In this document: positions 14,393 to 22,411 of the stretch, piece by piece
How positions within the stretch are numbered: the stretch's first letter is position 1
Layout of the letters: every line of letters starts with the position of its first letter
Assembly: GCA_003648815.1 (NCBI GenBank)
Contig: QMPZ01000006.1
Span: 1 to 26,870, forward strand
Direction: 5' to 3'
DNA length: 26,870 bases
Origin: Candidatus Aerophobota bacterium
Lineage (GTDB): Bacteria; Aerophobota; Aerophobia; Aerophobales; B47-G16
Translations under genes and position numbers: made by a program
Notes under the pieces: model-generated
What the model was told of the DNA's origin: nothing
Seen by the model: only the letters and a program-made list of their open reading frames with translations
Database searches by the model: none

Positions 14393-15739
14393 ATGGCTGA
14401 TCTAAAAATAGTTTTAATTGGGGGAGGGAGCTTTCAATGGGGACCGAGGACCATCGCGGATATAGTTCTGGAAAAAAAGCTTGAGGGAAGCAGGATCATC
14501 TTGCACGACATAAACGAGGAGGCCCTGGACTTAGTTTATAATTTGGGTAAGAAGATAATAGAGAAGACGAATAAAAACTTCTTTCTGGAGAAGACCACCT
14601 CTTTAAGGAAGGCCCTTGAGGGAGCGAACTTTGTCATCCTTACCATCTCCACCGGCGGATTGGATATGATGAGGTATGATCTGGAAATCCCCTTGAAATA
14701 CGGCATTTATCAATCAGTAGGAGATACAGTAGGGCCGGGAGGGCTTTCCCGAGCATTGAGAAATATCCCGGTGATACTAAACATCGGCCGCCAGATGGAG
14801 AAGCTATGCCCTGATGCCTGGATGCTCAATTATACCAATCCCATGAGCACCCTCTGCCGGACCTTGACCAAGGAGACAAAGATCAAGACCATCGGACTTT
14901 GCCATGAGTTGTTCGGAGTCCTGCGGACCCTCAAGCGCATTTTCCAGGCGGAAGATTCAGAGATCTTCCTTCAGGTAGGGGGGATAAATCACCTTACCTG
15001 GATTACGCAACTGAGGATAAAAGGAGAAGATGGTTTTTCCCTCCTGCGTCGATACATAAGAGAGCATAACCTACGAGAGGAATTTGAAAAGTTAGATTGG
15101 AAAACGCTGAACCCATTTCAGGACAATAACTTGCTTAAGTTTGAGCTGTTCAAGGTTTTTGGATGCCTTCCCGCTGCTGGAGACAGACACTTAGCTGAGT
15201 TTTTCCCTTATTTTCTGACTGAGGAGACAAGGGCAGGAAGGGATTATGGGGTCAAGCTCACCACCATTGAGGACAGGTTAAAGTTGGCTGAGAAGATGAA
15301 GCAGTCAATCAAGGATACCTTAGAGGGAAGGGTTCCCCTTGAGGTTAAACCATCCGGAGAAAAGGCGGCTGAAATTATCTCCAATTTAGCCGGATACGGG
15401 AGAGGAATTCACATCATGAACCTGCCCAATAAGGGACAGATCTCTAACCTTCCTCAAGATGTGATAGTTGAGACACTGGCAGTGGCTGATGGAAATGGAG
15501 TACACCCGATTTCCATAGGCAAATTGCCTTCGGCCATCGCGGGAATTCTTTACAGGCACATAATGAATCAAGAGCTTATCGTGGAAGCAGGAGTTAAAGG
15601 AGATAAGGATTTAGCCCTGCAGGCTTTAGTCAACGATCCTCTGGTTCGCAGCTGGCAGAAGGCAAAGAAAATCTTAGAGGAACTTTTGCAAGCTACGGCT
15701 GATTACCTTCCTCAGTTTAAATTGGCAAAGGAGGGATAA
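14393..15739 (+). CDS. Glycoside hydrolase family 4 enzyme (alpha-glucosidase/galactosidase-like)
   Basis: A 448-residue GH4 enzyme. The N-terminal NAD-binding fold reads VLIGGGSFQWGP, DTVGPGG contains Asp111, and NYTNPM lies at 146-151. The metal motif is CHEL (170-173), with the second metal His200 in GGINHLTW. GH4 enzymes cleave by an NAD+- and Mn2+-dependent oxidation-elimination mechanism. The CHE form of the motif is closest to the alpha-glucosidase group (CHEV) rather than the CDMP or CNVP types that act on 6-phosphosugars. RBS AAAGGAG is present. It is 4 bases ahead of nagB, which suggests use of a sugar or amino-sugar glycoside. Exact substrate is unknown. Confidence 0.88.
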   Translation: MADLKIVLIGGGSFQWGPRTIADIVLEKKLEGSRIILHDINEEALDLVYNLGKKIIEKTNKNFFLEKTTSLRKALEGANFVILTISTGGLDMMRYDLEIPLKYGIYQSVGDTVGPGGLSRALRNIPVILNIGRQMEKLCPDAWMLNYTNPMSTLCRTLTKETKIKTIGLCHELFGVLRTLKRIFQAEDSEIFLQVGGINHLTWITQLRIKGEDGFSLLRRYIREHNLREEFEKLDWKTLNPFQDNNLLKFELFKVFGCLPAAGDRHLAEFFPYFLTEETRAGRDYGVKLTTIEDRLKLAEKMKQSIKDTLEGRVPLEVKPSGEKAAEIISNLAGYGRGIHIMNLPNKGQISNLPQDVIVETLAVADGNGVHPISIGKLPSAIAGILYRHIMNQELIVEAGVKGDKDLALQALVNDPLVRSWQKAKKILEELLQATADYLPQFKLAKEG

Positions 15740-15743
15740 GCTG

Positions 15744-16541
15744 ATGGAGATGAAGATATTCCAAACAAAACAGGAGATGAGCAAAGCTGCGGCTCAAAAG
15801 GCAGCAGCGATATTGATGAGCACGATAGAGAAGAAAGGAAAGGCAGTTTTTGTAGCTGCCACGGGTACATCTCAGTTTGAGTTCCTGGAGCACCTTACCA
15901 GCGTGCCCTCAATTGATTGGTCAAGGACGACGATGTTTCACCTGGACGAATACATAGGACTTCCGGAAACTCATCCGGCAAGTTTCAGAAGATACCTTAA
16001 GGAGAGACTCATCAACAAGGTCCATCCGGGAACCGTTTATCTGATCCAGGGAGATGCCAGGGATCCTGAGCTGGAATGTGAACGATTAAACAAAATCATC
16101 AGCAATATGGAAGTTGACGTGGCCTTTGTCGGAGTAGGCGAAAATGGGCATTTAGCCTTCAATGATCCTCCGGCTGATTTTGAGACGGAAAAGCCATATA
16201 TTATCGTCGAGCTTGACGAGGTCTGCAGAAGACAACAGCTTAAAGAGGGCTGGTTTAAAAGCCTGGATGAAGTTCCCAGGAGGGCAATCTCGATGTCGAT
16301 CAAGCAAATTATGAAGTCCAAAAACATAATTTGCATCGTTCCTGAAAGCCGAAAAGCACAAGCCGTAAAGGATTGTTTTGAAGGGGAAATTTCACCTTAT
16401 CACCCTGCCTCCATATTGAGAAAGCACACCGATGCGTTTATCTTCTTAGATAAAGATGCAGCAAAGCTCCTCAAGGAAAGATCATATGGGGCCAGGAATC
16501 GTACCACTCCTGACCGCCCAAAAGGTGGAGACATCATCTAA
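15744..16541 (+). CDS. nagB: Glucosamine-6-phosphate deaminase (NagB family)
   Basis: A 265-residue protein of NagB/6-phosphogluconolactonase fold. FHLDEYIGL contains Asp68 (E. coli Asp72), SFRRYL follows, and GVGENGHLAFNDP (130-142) contains catalytic His136. The position of E. coli Asp141 is Asn134, as in other GENGH-type members, and that of Glu148 is Asp141. The reaction converts glucosamine-6-phosphate to fructose-6-phosphate and ammonia. A PPi-type phosphofructokinase about 6 kb upstream could take the product onward. GGAGGG lies 8 bases before the ATG. Pairing with GH4 gives a small sugar-catabolic operon. A deaminase for a related amino sugar remains possible. Confidence 0.87.
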   Translation: MEMKIFQTKQEMSKAAAQKAAAILMSTIEKKGKAVFVAATGTSQFEFLEHLTSVPSIDWSRTTMFHLDEYIGLPETHPASFRRYLKERLINKVHPGTVYLIQGDARDPELECERLNKIISNMEVDVAFVGVGENGHLAFNDPPADFETEKPYIIVELDEVCRRQQLKEGWFKSLDEVPRRAISMSIKQIMKSKNIICIVPESRKAQAVKDCFEGEISPYHPASILRKHTDAFIFLDKDAAKLLKERSYGARNRTTPDRPKGGDII

Positions 16542-17088
16542 GATGACAGGCGAAAAAAGGAAAGCTTCCAGGAAGGCGTAAGTTCATCTCCCTTAGTCTC
16601 TGTAAGAGTGGTTTTCCATTCATACTTAGAAGATATCCTCTAAAGCTTTGCCGTCTTTTCTTATGCTGTTTGTCTTCTTGTAGCTCTCAATAGATTTTTC
16701 CTCGCCTCAACTCTTTTCATTTTTTGTAGTTCGCACTAAATATTCCATAGGCGGCACCCTCCTTCTTCATTTCCTTAAAGCATCCTTCGGGTTCTGGATA
16801 CCGGCTAACCTAACAAATTCCCTTATTCCCTACAAAGGGTCTCCCTGGTATTAATGTCCAGGCCCATTTACTTTACCTCTCTTGACAAAAAAATTTTTTC
16901 GCTAACAATTAACAGTGAAGTTGTTTTTGGAAAGGGGAAGGCTAAGAATGGAACCGAAAAGGAGGTAAAACTATAGATGTTAGCTGGGAGATAAAGAAAG
17001 CATTCCAGGAAAGAAAGATTAAAAATTAGCCTTTCTTTTTTCGGGCTTTCAGGAAAGAATGAACAATGTCGAAAAGAGGTGTTTAAAA
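16542..17088 (+). promoter_or_regulatory. Long intergenic region ahead of the methyltransferase module
   Basis: About 550 bases without a supported gene. TTGACA at 16882-16887 is a consensus -35, but the -10 region after it (GCTAACAATT) is poor. An RBS-like GGAGGT at 16961 leads only to 5- or 6-codon frames. An A/T-rich hairpin AAGAAAG ... CTTTCTT (17011-17037) followed by a T-run lies just before the methyltransferase start and could act as a weak attenuator. No cobalamin riboswitch motif was seen. Both strands of 16560-16860 show only broken frames, so a decayed gene there is possible but unidentified. Confidence 0.4.
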
Positions 17089-18294
17089 ATGACTTCTCGT
17101 GAAAGGGTAATAGCTACGATAGAGAGAAAAAACTTAGACAGGGTTCCAATTGACCTGGGAGGAACTGCTGTATCCACCATACTGGCGGAGGCATATGATA
17201 AATTACTGAAAAAGCTCAACATTAAAAAGGATATAAGGATAGCTGATACCAGTCAGTTGTTTGTTTACGTGGATGATGAGATCGTTGATTTATATAACCT
17301 GGATGTAATTCCACTATATCCATTAAAAGACTTTATGGGAGTTAGGAGAGATGGAGGTTGGAAAGATTGGACTACTCCTCACGATGGGACCCCTGTTAAA
17401 GTTTTTAAGGATTTTAATCCCAGAAAAATGGATGATGGTTCCTATATCTGGGAAAACGATGGTTATGTTTACAGATTGCCTCCGGGAGGGTTTTATTTTG
17501 ACTGCATAAAATCTCCACTTGAAAATGCCACTACAGTAAAAGATATTGAGAGGTATGAGATTCCAATAATGGATGAGGAGGAAAAAGAATGGTATGGGAA
17601 AATGGCAAAAAAGTTGAGAGAAAAAACTGACAAGTTTATCGTAGCGGATATAGTTGGTGGATGGACTGACATAGCAGGGCCAATGATGGGAAATGTCAAT
17701 TTTTATATGGCTATGGTTGCAAATAAACCCCTTATCCATGCATTAATGGAGAAGTTAAATGAAGTATGGAAAAAAAGAGTTGATATTTTAAGGCAAGTAG
17801 CGGGTGACAACATAGATGCAATAATTATGTACAGTGACTTAGGTACGGAAAGAGGTGGAATGTATTCCACTGAAACAGTTAAAGAGATGGTTATTCCCTA
17901 TATAAGAGAATTTTATGATCATGTTAGAAAGGTGAGCAACTATTATATAATACTTCACTCTTGTGGCTCGATATATCAGTATATTCCCGACTTAATAGAT
18001 GCCGGTGTTAATATATTAAATCCCGTCCAGGTAGGAGCAGCTAATATGGAACCTGAGAAATTAAAAAGGGAATTTGGTAAACATATCACTTTCTGGGGCG
18101 GAGCAGTAGATCCTCAACATGTTCTGGCTGTTAAATCACCAGAGGAGGTTAGGGAATATGCAATCCATTCTACTAAAGTTTTTAAGGAAGGGGGAGGGTT
18201 TGTGTTCACCCAACCTCATAACATTCAACCAGGTGTTCCACCTGAAAATGTTATGGCATTGTACGAGGTTGGAAACAAGTATGGAAAATATTAA
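17089..18294 (+). CDS. URO-D-family (MtaA/HemE-like) corrinoid methyltransferase
   Basis: A 401-residue protein when started at the ATG at 17089, which has AGAGGT 8 bases ahead and gives the family-typical opening MTSRERVIATIERKNLDRVP; an in-frame ATG at 17059 adds ten residues and has a poorer RBS. It belongs to the uroporphyrinogen decarboxylase superfamily, whose methyltransferase members move methyl groups between a substrate or thiol and a corrinoid protein using zinc. The zinc-type motif is HSCG (His290, Cys292). The usual later Cys of MtaA is not evident; the equivalent loop reads TQPHNIQPGVPP, so His377 may be the third ligand. It sits at the head of the corrinoid cluster. A demethylase role is inferred, and heme synthesis is unlikely. 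Confidence 0.8.
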   Translation: MTSRERVIATIERKNLDRVPIDLGGTAVSTILAEAYDKLLKKLNIKKDIRIADTSQLFVYVDDEIVDLYNLDVIPLYPLKDFMGVRRDGGWKDWTTPHDGTPVKVFKDFNPRKMDDGSYIWENDGYVYRLPPGGFYFDCIKSPLENATTVKDIERYEIPIMDEEEKEWYGKMAKKLREKTDKFIVADIVGGWTDIAGPMMGNVNFYMAMVANKPLIHALMEKLNEVWKKRVDILRQVAGDNIDAIIMYSDLGTERGGMYSTETVKEMVIPYIREFYDHVRKVSNYYIILHSCGSIYQYIPDLIDAGVNILNPVQVGAANMEPEKLKREFGKHITFWGGAVDPQHVLAVKSPEEVREYAIHSTKVFKEGGGFVFTQPHNIQPGVPPENVMALYEVGNKYGKY

Positions 18295-18327
18295 AGATAA
18301 ATTCAGGAGGAGAATCCTGTCCCAAAA

Positions 18328-18621
18328 ATGCGTCACGAACATGGAGTAGCTGGAGTTATTGCTACTTATAGTTTAGCCAGGTTAAAATGGAGGGATAACT
18401 TGCTTTCTGGATTCTAGTATTAGAATGGTTCCTCGTATTGGGGTTACCGTTCCTCTTTTTATAGCCTTTGATAAACTTCGTTTAATTGCCCTTATACTCC
18501 TTATATACTAAATCTTTCCCTTTTTGCAGGAGCAAGTCTGGTAATAATCCTGGTTGTTGTATTTGCTTTAATTGTGCAGAAAAATATTGTCAGAGGTCTA
18601 ACCCTTGGAGCTATAAAATAG
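18328..18621 (+). pseudogene. Decayed CUT1-type sugar ABC permease (MalG-like)
   Basis: Three fragments of one MalG-like permease are visible. The first (18328-18417) reads GVIATYSLARLKWR, the family's AAYALARFRFRG part. The second, after a frameshift (18413-18511), reads SIRMVPRIGVTVPLFIAFDK, equivalent to LSTRMLPPVAVVIPLFLLF. The third (about 18525-18621) reads VQKNIVRGLTLGAIK and a stop, the standard C-terminus of CUT1 permeases. The N-terminal third and the EAA loop are missing and stops interrupt the rest, leaving about 95 of some 270 residues. It lies between the URO-D-like gene and the corrinoid protein and implies that a sugar-type transporter once stood here, possibly duplicated from the set at the right end. 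Confidence 0.8.
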
Positions 18622-18652
18622 TTATCAGTATAAAAAGTATCAGGAGGGAGCA

Positions 18653-19297
18653 ATGGACACTGAGATTATCGAAGGTTTGAAAAAAGCCATTAAAGAGTAC
18701 GATACCGAAAAAGCGGCAAACTTAGCTAAAAGGGCAGTTGAGGAAAAACTGGATCCTTTAAAGGTGCTGAATGCAATGACAGTTGCTATCAGGGAAGTTG
18801 GCGATGCCTTTGGAAGGGGGGATCTTTGGCTTCCTGATCTGGTTGGAGCAGCAGATGCCCTGCAGGCCGCTATGCCAATAATAGAGGAAGAGATTAAAAG
18901 GACTGGCGCAAAAAGGGAAAGCCTGGGAACAGTCGTTGCAGGAACAGTTTTTGGGGATATTCACTCAATAGGAAAAACAATGGTATGCACCCTTCTTACC
19001 GCTGAGGGATTTAAGGTGCACGATTTAGGTGTAAATATAAAAGCAGAGCAGTTCGTAGAGGCAATTGATAAATACAATGCAGATATTCTTGCTATGTCCG
19101 CTCTTATGACAATGACCGCTCCAGAACAAAAAAAGGTAATAGAGCGTTTAAAAAAAGAAGGCTTAAGGGATAAGGTAAAGATAATGGTTGGTGGAGGAGC
19201 AATAACAGAGGATTTTGCCAGGGAAATTGGGGCAGATGGGTATGATCCGACAGCACCGGGTGCAGTTAAGCTGGCAAGAAAATTGATCGGAAAGTAG
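18653..19297 (+). CDS. MttC/MtbC-family corrinoid protein
   Basis: A 214-residue protein with a helical N-terminal cap domain (about 1-88, including DPLKVLNAMTVAIREVGDAF) and a Rossmann-like cobalamin domain. The cobalt-ligand motif is DIHSIG (102-107), the DxHxxG signature with His104 as lower ligand; Ser replaces the common Asp after His. SALMTMTAPEQKKVI and GGGAITEDFA are further family marks. It carries the methyl group between the MttB-type enzymes and the MtgA-like enzyme. RBS GGAGGG is well placed. It ends 9 bases before the first MttB gene, so the two are surely co-transcribed. Confidence 0.93.
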   Translation: MDTEIIEGLKKAIKEYDTEKAANLAKRAVEEKLDPLKVLNAMTVAIREVGDAFGRGDLWLPDLVGAADALQAAMPIIEEEIKRTGAKRESLGTVVAGTVFGDIHSIGKTMVCTLLTAEGFKVHDLGVNIKAEQFVEAIDKYNADILAMSALMTMTAPEQKKVIERLKKEGLRDKVKIMVGGGAITEDFAREIGADGYDPTAPGAVKLARKLIGK

Positions 19298-19306
19298 GAG
19301 GATAAA

Positions 19307-20800
19307 ATGGCAAAGGGATTTATGCGCAGGTTCCCACCCCTTAAGATATTAACAGATGAACAAGTTGAGGCAATTCATAGAGGGACACTGGATGTTCTCC
19401 AGCAAACAGGGGTTCTGGTTTATAATGAGAGGGCGTTAAATGTTTTTAAGAAGGCAGGCTGTGATGTAAATTTTGAGACAAAGAGGGTAAAGTTTCCACC
19501 TGGATTGGTTGAGGAGTGTCTCCGAAAATGCCCGAGTAGTTTTCGTGTTAAGGCAAGAAACCCAAAAGATGATCTGTTAATAGGACAGGATAATGTTCTC
19601 TTTTTTAATTTTCCCGGTACAGATACCGTTGACCTTGATACCTGGGAGCCCAGATCTCCAACTAAAAAAGAACATATCGATCTTATTAGAGTTTTAGATG
19701 CCCTGCCGAATGTTCATTTTTTGAATGCCTACCCTTATTTTGGATTCAGTGGCGGCGTTCCTGAAGTTATGAAGGAAATAGAGGGGGTCGCTCTCAGAAT
19801 ACGAAATTCAAGTAAGGTTACAATTGCAATTGCTAACAACGACATTGATATGTTTACAATAAGGATGGCCAAAGCAGTTGGATCAGAGATTTTTGCCAAT
19901 CCCAACACCTCATCGCCTCTGACCTGTTATACTGATCAGGTTAATGCCTGCTTTCTTGCAGCTGAATATGATCTTCCAAGTATGATATGGGATGGGGCTA
20001 CCTCTGGTGGAACTGCACCTGCCAGTTTAGCTGGAGCAGTGGTACTAAGCAATGCTGAGCTTATGCCTTATATAGTGCTCCTACAGCTTTTAAAACCTGG
20101 AGCAAGGATAGCAGTTGCAAACCTTGTTTTACCTCAAAATATGACAAATGGGGCCCCTGCTTTTGGGGAGATAGGAGTTTCTCTTCATAATGTAGCATTT
20201 AATCAGGTGTGGCGAGAGTATGGAGTTCCCACTGTATCATCTTCCTGTGGACCTACAAGCTCCAAGAGAATAGATTTTCAATTGGGTTATCAAAAAACGA
20301 TGCCCACTCTTCTTTCTGCTCTGTCAGGATCCAGTATTTTGCAACTTTACAGCAGTATTTATGGCGAGATCACAGCTCATCCGGTCCAAGCTATATTGGA
20401 TGATGACATAGCAGGAATGATCGGGCGCTTTTTAGAGGGTCTTGAGGTAAGTGATGAATCACTCGCCATAGACCTGATAAATGAGGTTGGACCAATTCCC
20501 GGACATTATTTGGGTAAGAAGCATACCAGAAAATGGTGGAAAAAGGAACAATTTGTGCCAAGAGCAGCTGATAGATTAACCTATCCTGAGTGGGCTAAAA
20601 CAGGTAAAAAAAGCTGTATTGATTATGCCAGGGAAAGGATGGAAGAGATACTGTCCACTCATAAAGTAGATCCTCCTCTAACCCAAAGCCAGGAGGAGGA
20701 GATAGAAAAGATACTTAAAGAAGCAAGGGAGTACTACAGGAAAAAGGGAATGATAACAGATGCAGAATGGGAAAGTTATAAAAAAATCATTGAGAAATAG
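19307..20800 (+). CDS. Non-pyrrolysine MttB-family methyltransferase, copy 1
   Basis: A 497-residue member of the trimethylamine methyltransferase (MttB) superfamily. The frame has no in-frame amber codon, so it belongs to the non-pyrrolysine group; characterised members such as MtgB demethylate glycine betaine and other quaternary amines onto a corrinoid protein. Family stretches include LTDEQVEAIHRGTLDVL at the start, DLDTWEPRSPTKKEH, a central barrel with DGATSGGTAPASLAGAVV, and HTRKWWKKEQFVPRAADRL near the C-terminus. TAGGAGG lies before the ATG. It is followed after 78 bases by a second copy with a divergent centre. The exact amine substrate cannot be told. Confidence 0.9.
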   Translation: MAKGFMRRFPPLKILTDEQVEAIHRGTLDVLQQTGVLVYNERALNVFKKAGCDVNFETKRVKFPPGLVEECLRKCPSSFRVKARNPKDDLLIGQDNVLFFNFPGTDTVDLDTWEPRSPTKKEHIDLIRVLDALPNVHFLNAYPYFGFSGGVPEVMKEIEGVALRIRNSSKVTIAIANNDIDMFTIRMAKAVGSEIFANPNTSSPLTCYTDQVNACFLAAEYDLPSMIWDGATSGGTAPASLAGAVVLSNAELMPYIVLLQLLKPGARIAVANLVLPQNMTNGAPAFGEIGVSLHNVAFNQVWREYGVPTVSSSCGPTSSKRIDFQLGYQKTMPTLLSALSGSSILQLYSSIYGEITAHPVQAILDDDIAGMIGRFLEGLEVSDESLAIDLINEVGPIPGHYLGKKHTRKWWKKEQFVPRAADRLTYPEWAKTGKKSCIDYARERMEEILSTHKVDPPLTQSQEEEIEKILKEAREYYRKKGMITDAEWESYKKIIEK

Positions 20801-20878
20801 GATCATCCTTATTGGAACCTTTGCGAAAATGTAAATATCGTAGCATTTGCTTGTCAATACTCTTTCAGGAGAAATAAA

Positions 20879-22387
20879 ATGTTGAAAGGATTTACACGTA
20901 ATTTTAAACCTCTGGAAATATTAAGTGAGGGAGAACTTGAGGCAATCCATAGAGGAACACTGAGTGTTTTACGGAAAACAGGAGTGAGGTTTGAAAGCAA
21001 AAAAGCCTTAAAACTCTTTGAGAAAAATGGATGCCAGGTGGATTACACAGATAACAGGGTGAGATTCCCCGAAGGATTGGTTGAGGAGTGTCTACGAAAG
21101 TGCCCGAGTAGCTTTCGTGTTAAGGCAAGGAACCCAAAAAATGATATGATATGGGGTGGGAATACTGTTTACTTTCAGGCTTTATCTGGAACAAGAAGTG
21201 TTGACTTAGATACCTGGGAGCCTAAAACTCCTACAAGAAAAGAATACTACGATGCTATAACCTGTTTGGACGCACTGGAAAATGTTCATATCATTCCCTG
21301 GTATACTCCCTGGTTTGGATTTAAAAATATTCCATCTGTTATGGCGATGCCAGAAGGACTCGCTGCAAGACTTCGAAATTCAAGCAAATTCACCTGCTCA
21401 AATTATTCAATGGGTTGCGAGGTATTTAATATACAAATGGCCAAAGCAGTTGGAGCAGAGCTTAGAAGTTCAATGGCTGCATCCCCACCCTTAACATTTT
21501 ACGAGGATGCAGTTGAAAATGCATTCAGGACCGTTGAGGCTGGATTTATTTTGCTTATTACATCTGGTAGTGTATATGGAGGAACCTCACCCGCTACTAT
21601 TGCTGGTTCACTGATAAGTGGCAATGCCGAGATAATGGCTGGAATAGTGCTGGCTCAGTTGATAAAACCTGGAACCCGGATAATAGTTCAGGATTTTTCA
21701 TTTCCCCAAAATATGAGATCAGGCTCCCCTGGTTTTGGTGCTATAGAGATTTCACTACATCAGGTAGCATTTAATCAAATCTGGCGAAGATACAAGATTC
21801 CTATAGATGGTGGTGTTAGCTATCCAGGTTCAAAGAAGATAGATTACCAGGCTGGATATGAGAAGGCTATTATAGCATTAATTGGTGCCTTATCCGGAAC
21901 AAACACAATATGGATTCAGGGAGCTATGTACGGTGAGCTGGCCTTCCATCCTGTCCTGGCAATAATAGATGACGATATGGTTGGGATGATAGGTCGTTTC
22001 TTAAGGGGAATTCTTGTAAATGATGAAACCATGGCCCTTGACTTAATAGATGAAGTTGGCCCAATTCCCGGATACTATTTGAACAAAGAACATACAAGAA
22101 AATGGTGGAAACTGGAGCAGTTTATACCCAGGGTGGCTGATAGGCTAACTTATCCTGAGTGGTTGAAGGGCGGTAAAAAAGACTGTCTTTCCCTTGCAAA
22201 GGAAAGATACCAGAAAATATTGTCCACCCATAAAGTAGATCCTCCCCTAACCCAGAGCCAAGAAGAGGAGATAGAAAGAATACTGAAGGAGGCAAGAAAG
22301 TATTACAGAAAAAAGGGGCTGATCTCGAATGCAGAATGGGAAGCTTATATGGAAGATTTGAAATCACCTGATTATCCCTATGCGTAA
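20879..22387 (+). CDS. Non-pyrrolysine MttB-family methyltransferase, copy 2
   Basis: A 502-residue tandem paralogue of the preceding gene, with RBS AGGAG. The N-terminal part (LVEECLRKCPSSFRVKARNP) and C-terminal part (STHKVDPPLTQSQEEEIE) are identical to copy 1 in protein and nearly so in DNA. The central barrel that forms the substrate pocket differs widely: WYTPWFGFKNIPSVMAMPEG replaces YPYFGFSGGVPEVMKEIEG, and TSGSVYGGTSPATIAGSLI replaces DGATSGGTAPASLAGAVV. There is no in-frame amber codon. The pattern suggests duplication followed by change of substrate range, with both copies sharing the single corrinoid protein upstream. It could alternatively form a heteromeric enzyme with copy 1. 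Confidence 0.9.
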   Translation: MLKGFTRNFKPLEILSEGELEAIHRGTLSVLRKTGVRFESKKALKLFEKNGCQVDYTDNRVRFPEGLVEECLRKCPSSFRVKARNPKNDMIWGGNTVYFQALSGTRSVDLDTWEPKTPTRKEYYDAITCLDALENVHIIPWYTPWFGFKNIPSVMAMPEGLAARLRNSSKFTCSNYSMGCEVFNIQMAKAVGAELRSSMAASPPLTFYEDAVENAFRTVEAGFILLITSGSVYGGTSPATIAGSLISGNAEIMAGIVLAQLIKPGTRIIVQDFSFPQNMRSGSPGFGAIEISLHQVAFNQIWRRYKIPIDGGVSYPGSKKIDYQAGYEKAIIALIGALSGTNTIWIQGAMYGELAFHPVLAIIDDDMVGMIGRFLRGILVNDETMALDLIDEVGPIPGYYLNKEHTRKWWKLEQFIPRVADRLTYPEWLKGGKKDCLSLAKERYQKILSTHKVDPPLTQSQEEEIERILKEARKYYRKKGLISNAEWEAYMEDLKSPDYPYA

Positions 22388-22411
22388 TTTAAGCAATACT
22401 CAAAGAAAAAT

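Noticed and set aside
16560..16860. Possible decayed transposase or other gene on the minus strand
   Set aside because: Short fragments such as VEARKNLLRATRRQTA are open between stops, but no family could be recognised.
16946..17029. Open stretch reading GGKTIDVSWEIKKAF after an RBS-like GGAGGT
   Set aside because: It has no ATG, GTG or TTG start in a suitable place (ATA only) and is under 30 codons; no homology is recognisable.
16542..18652. Cobalamin riboswitch expected before a corrinoid-dependent cluster
   Set aside because: No B12-box-like or other conserved aptamer motif could be found on the plus strand.
19307..22387. Pyrrolysine (amber readthrough) in the MttB genes
   Set aside because: Both frames are full length with no internal TAG, and no pyl genes are in the window.
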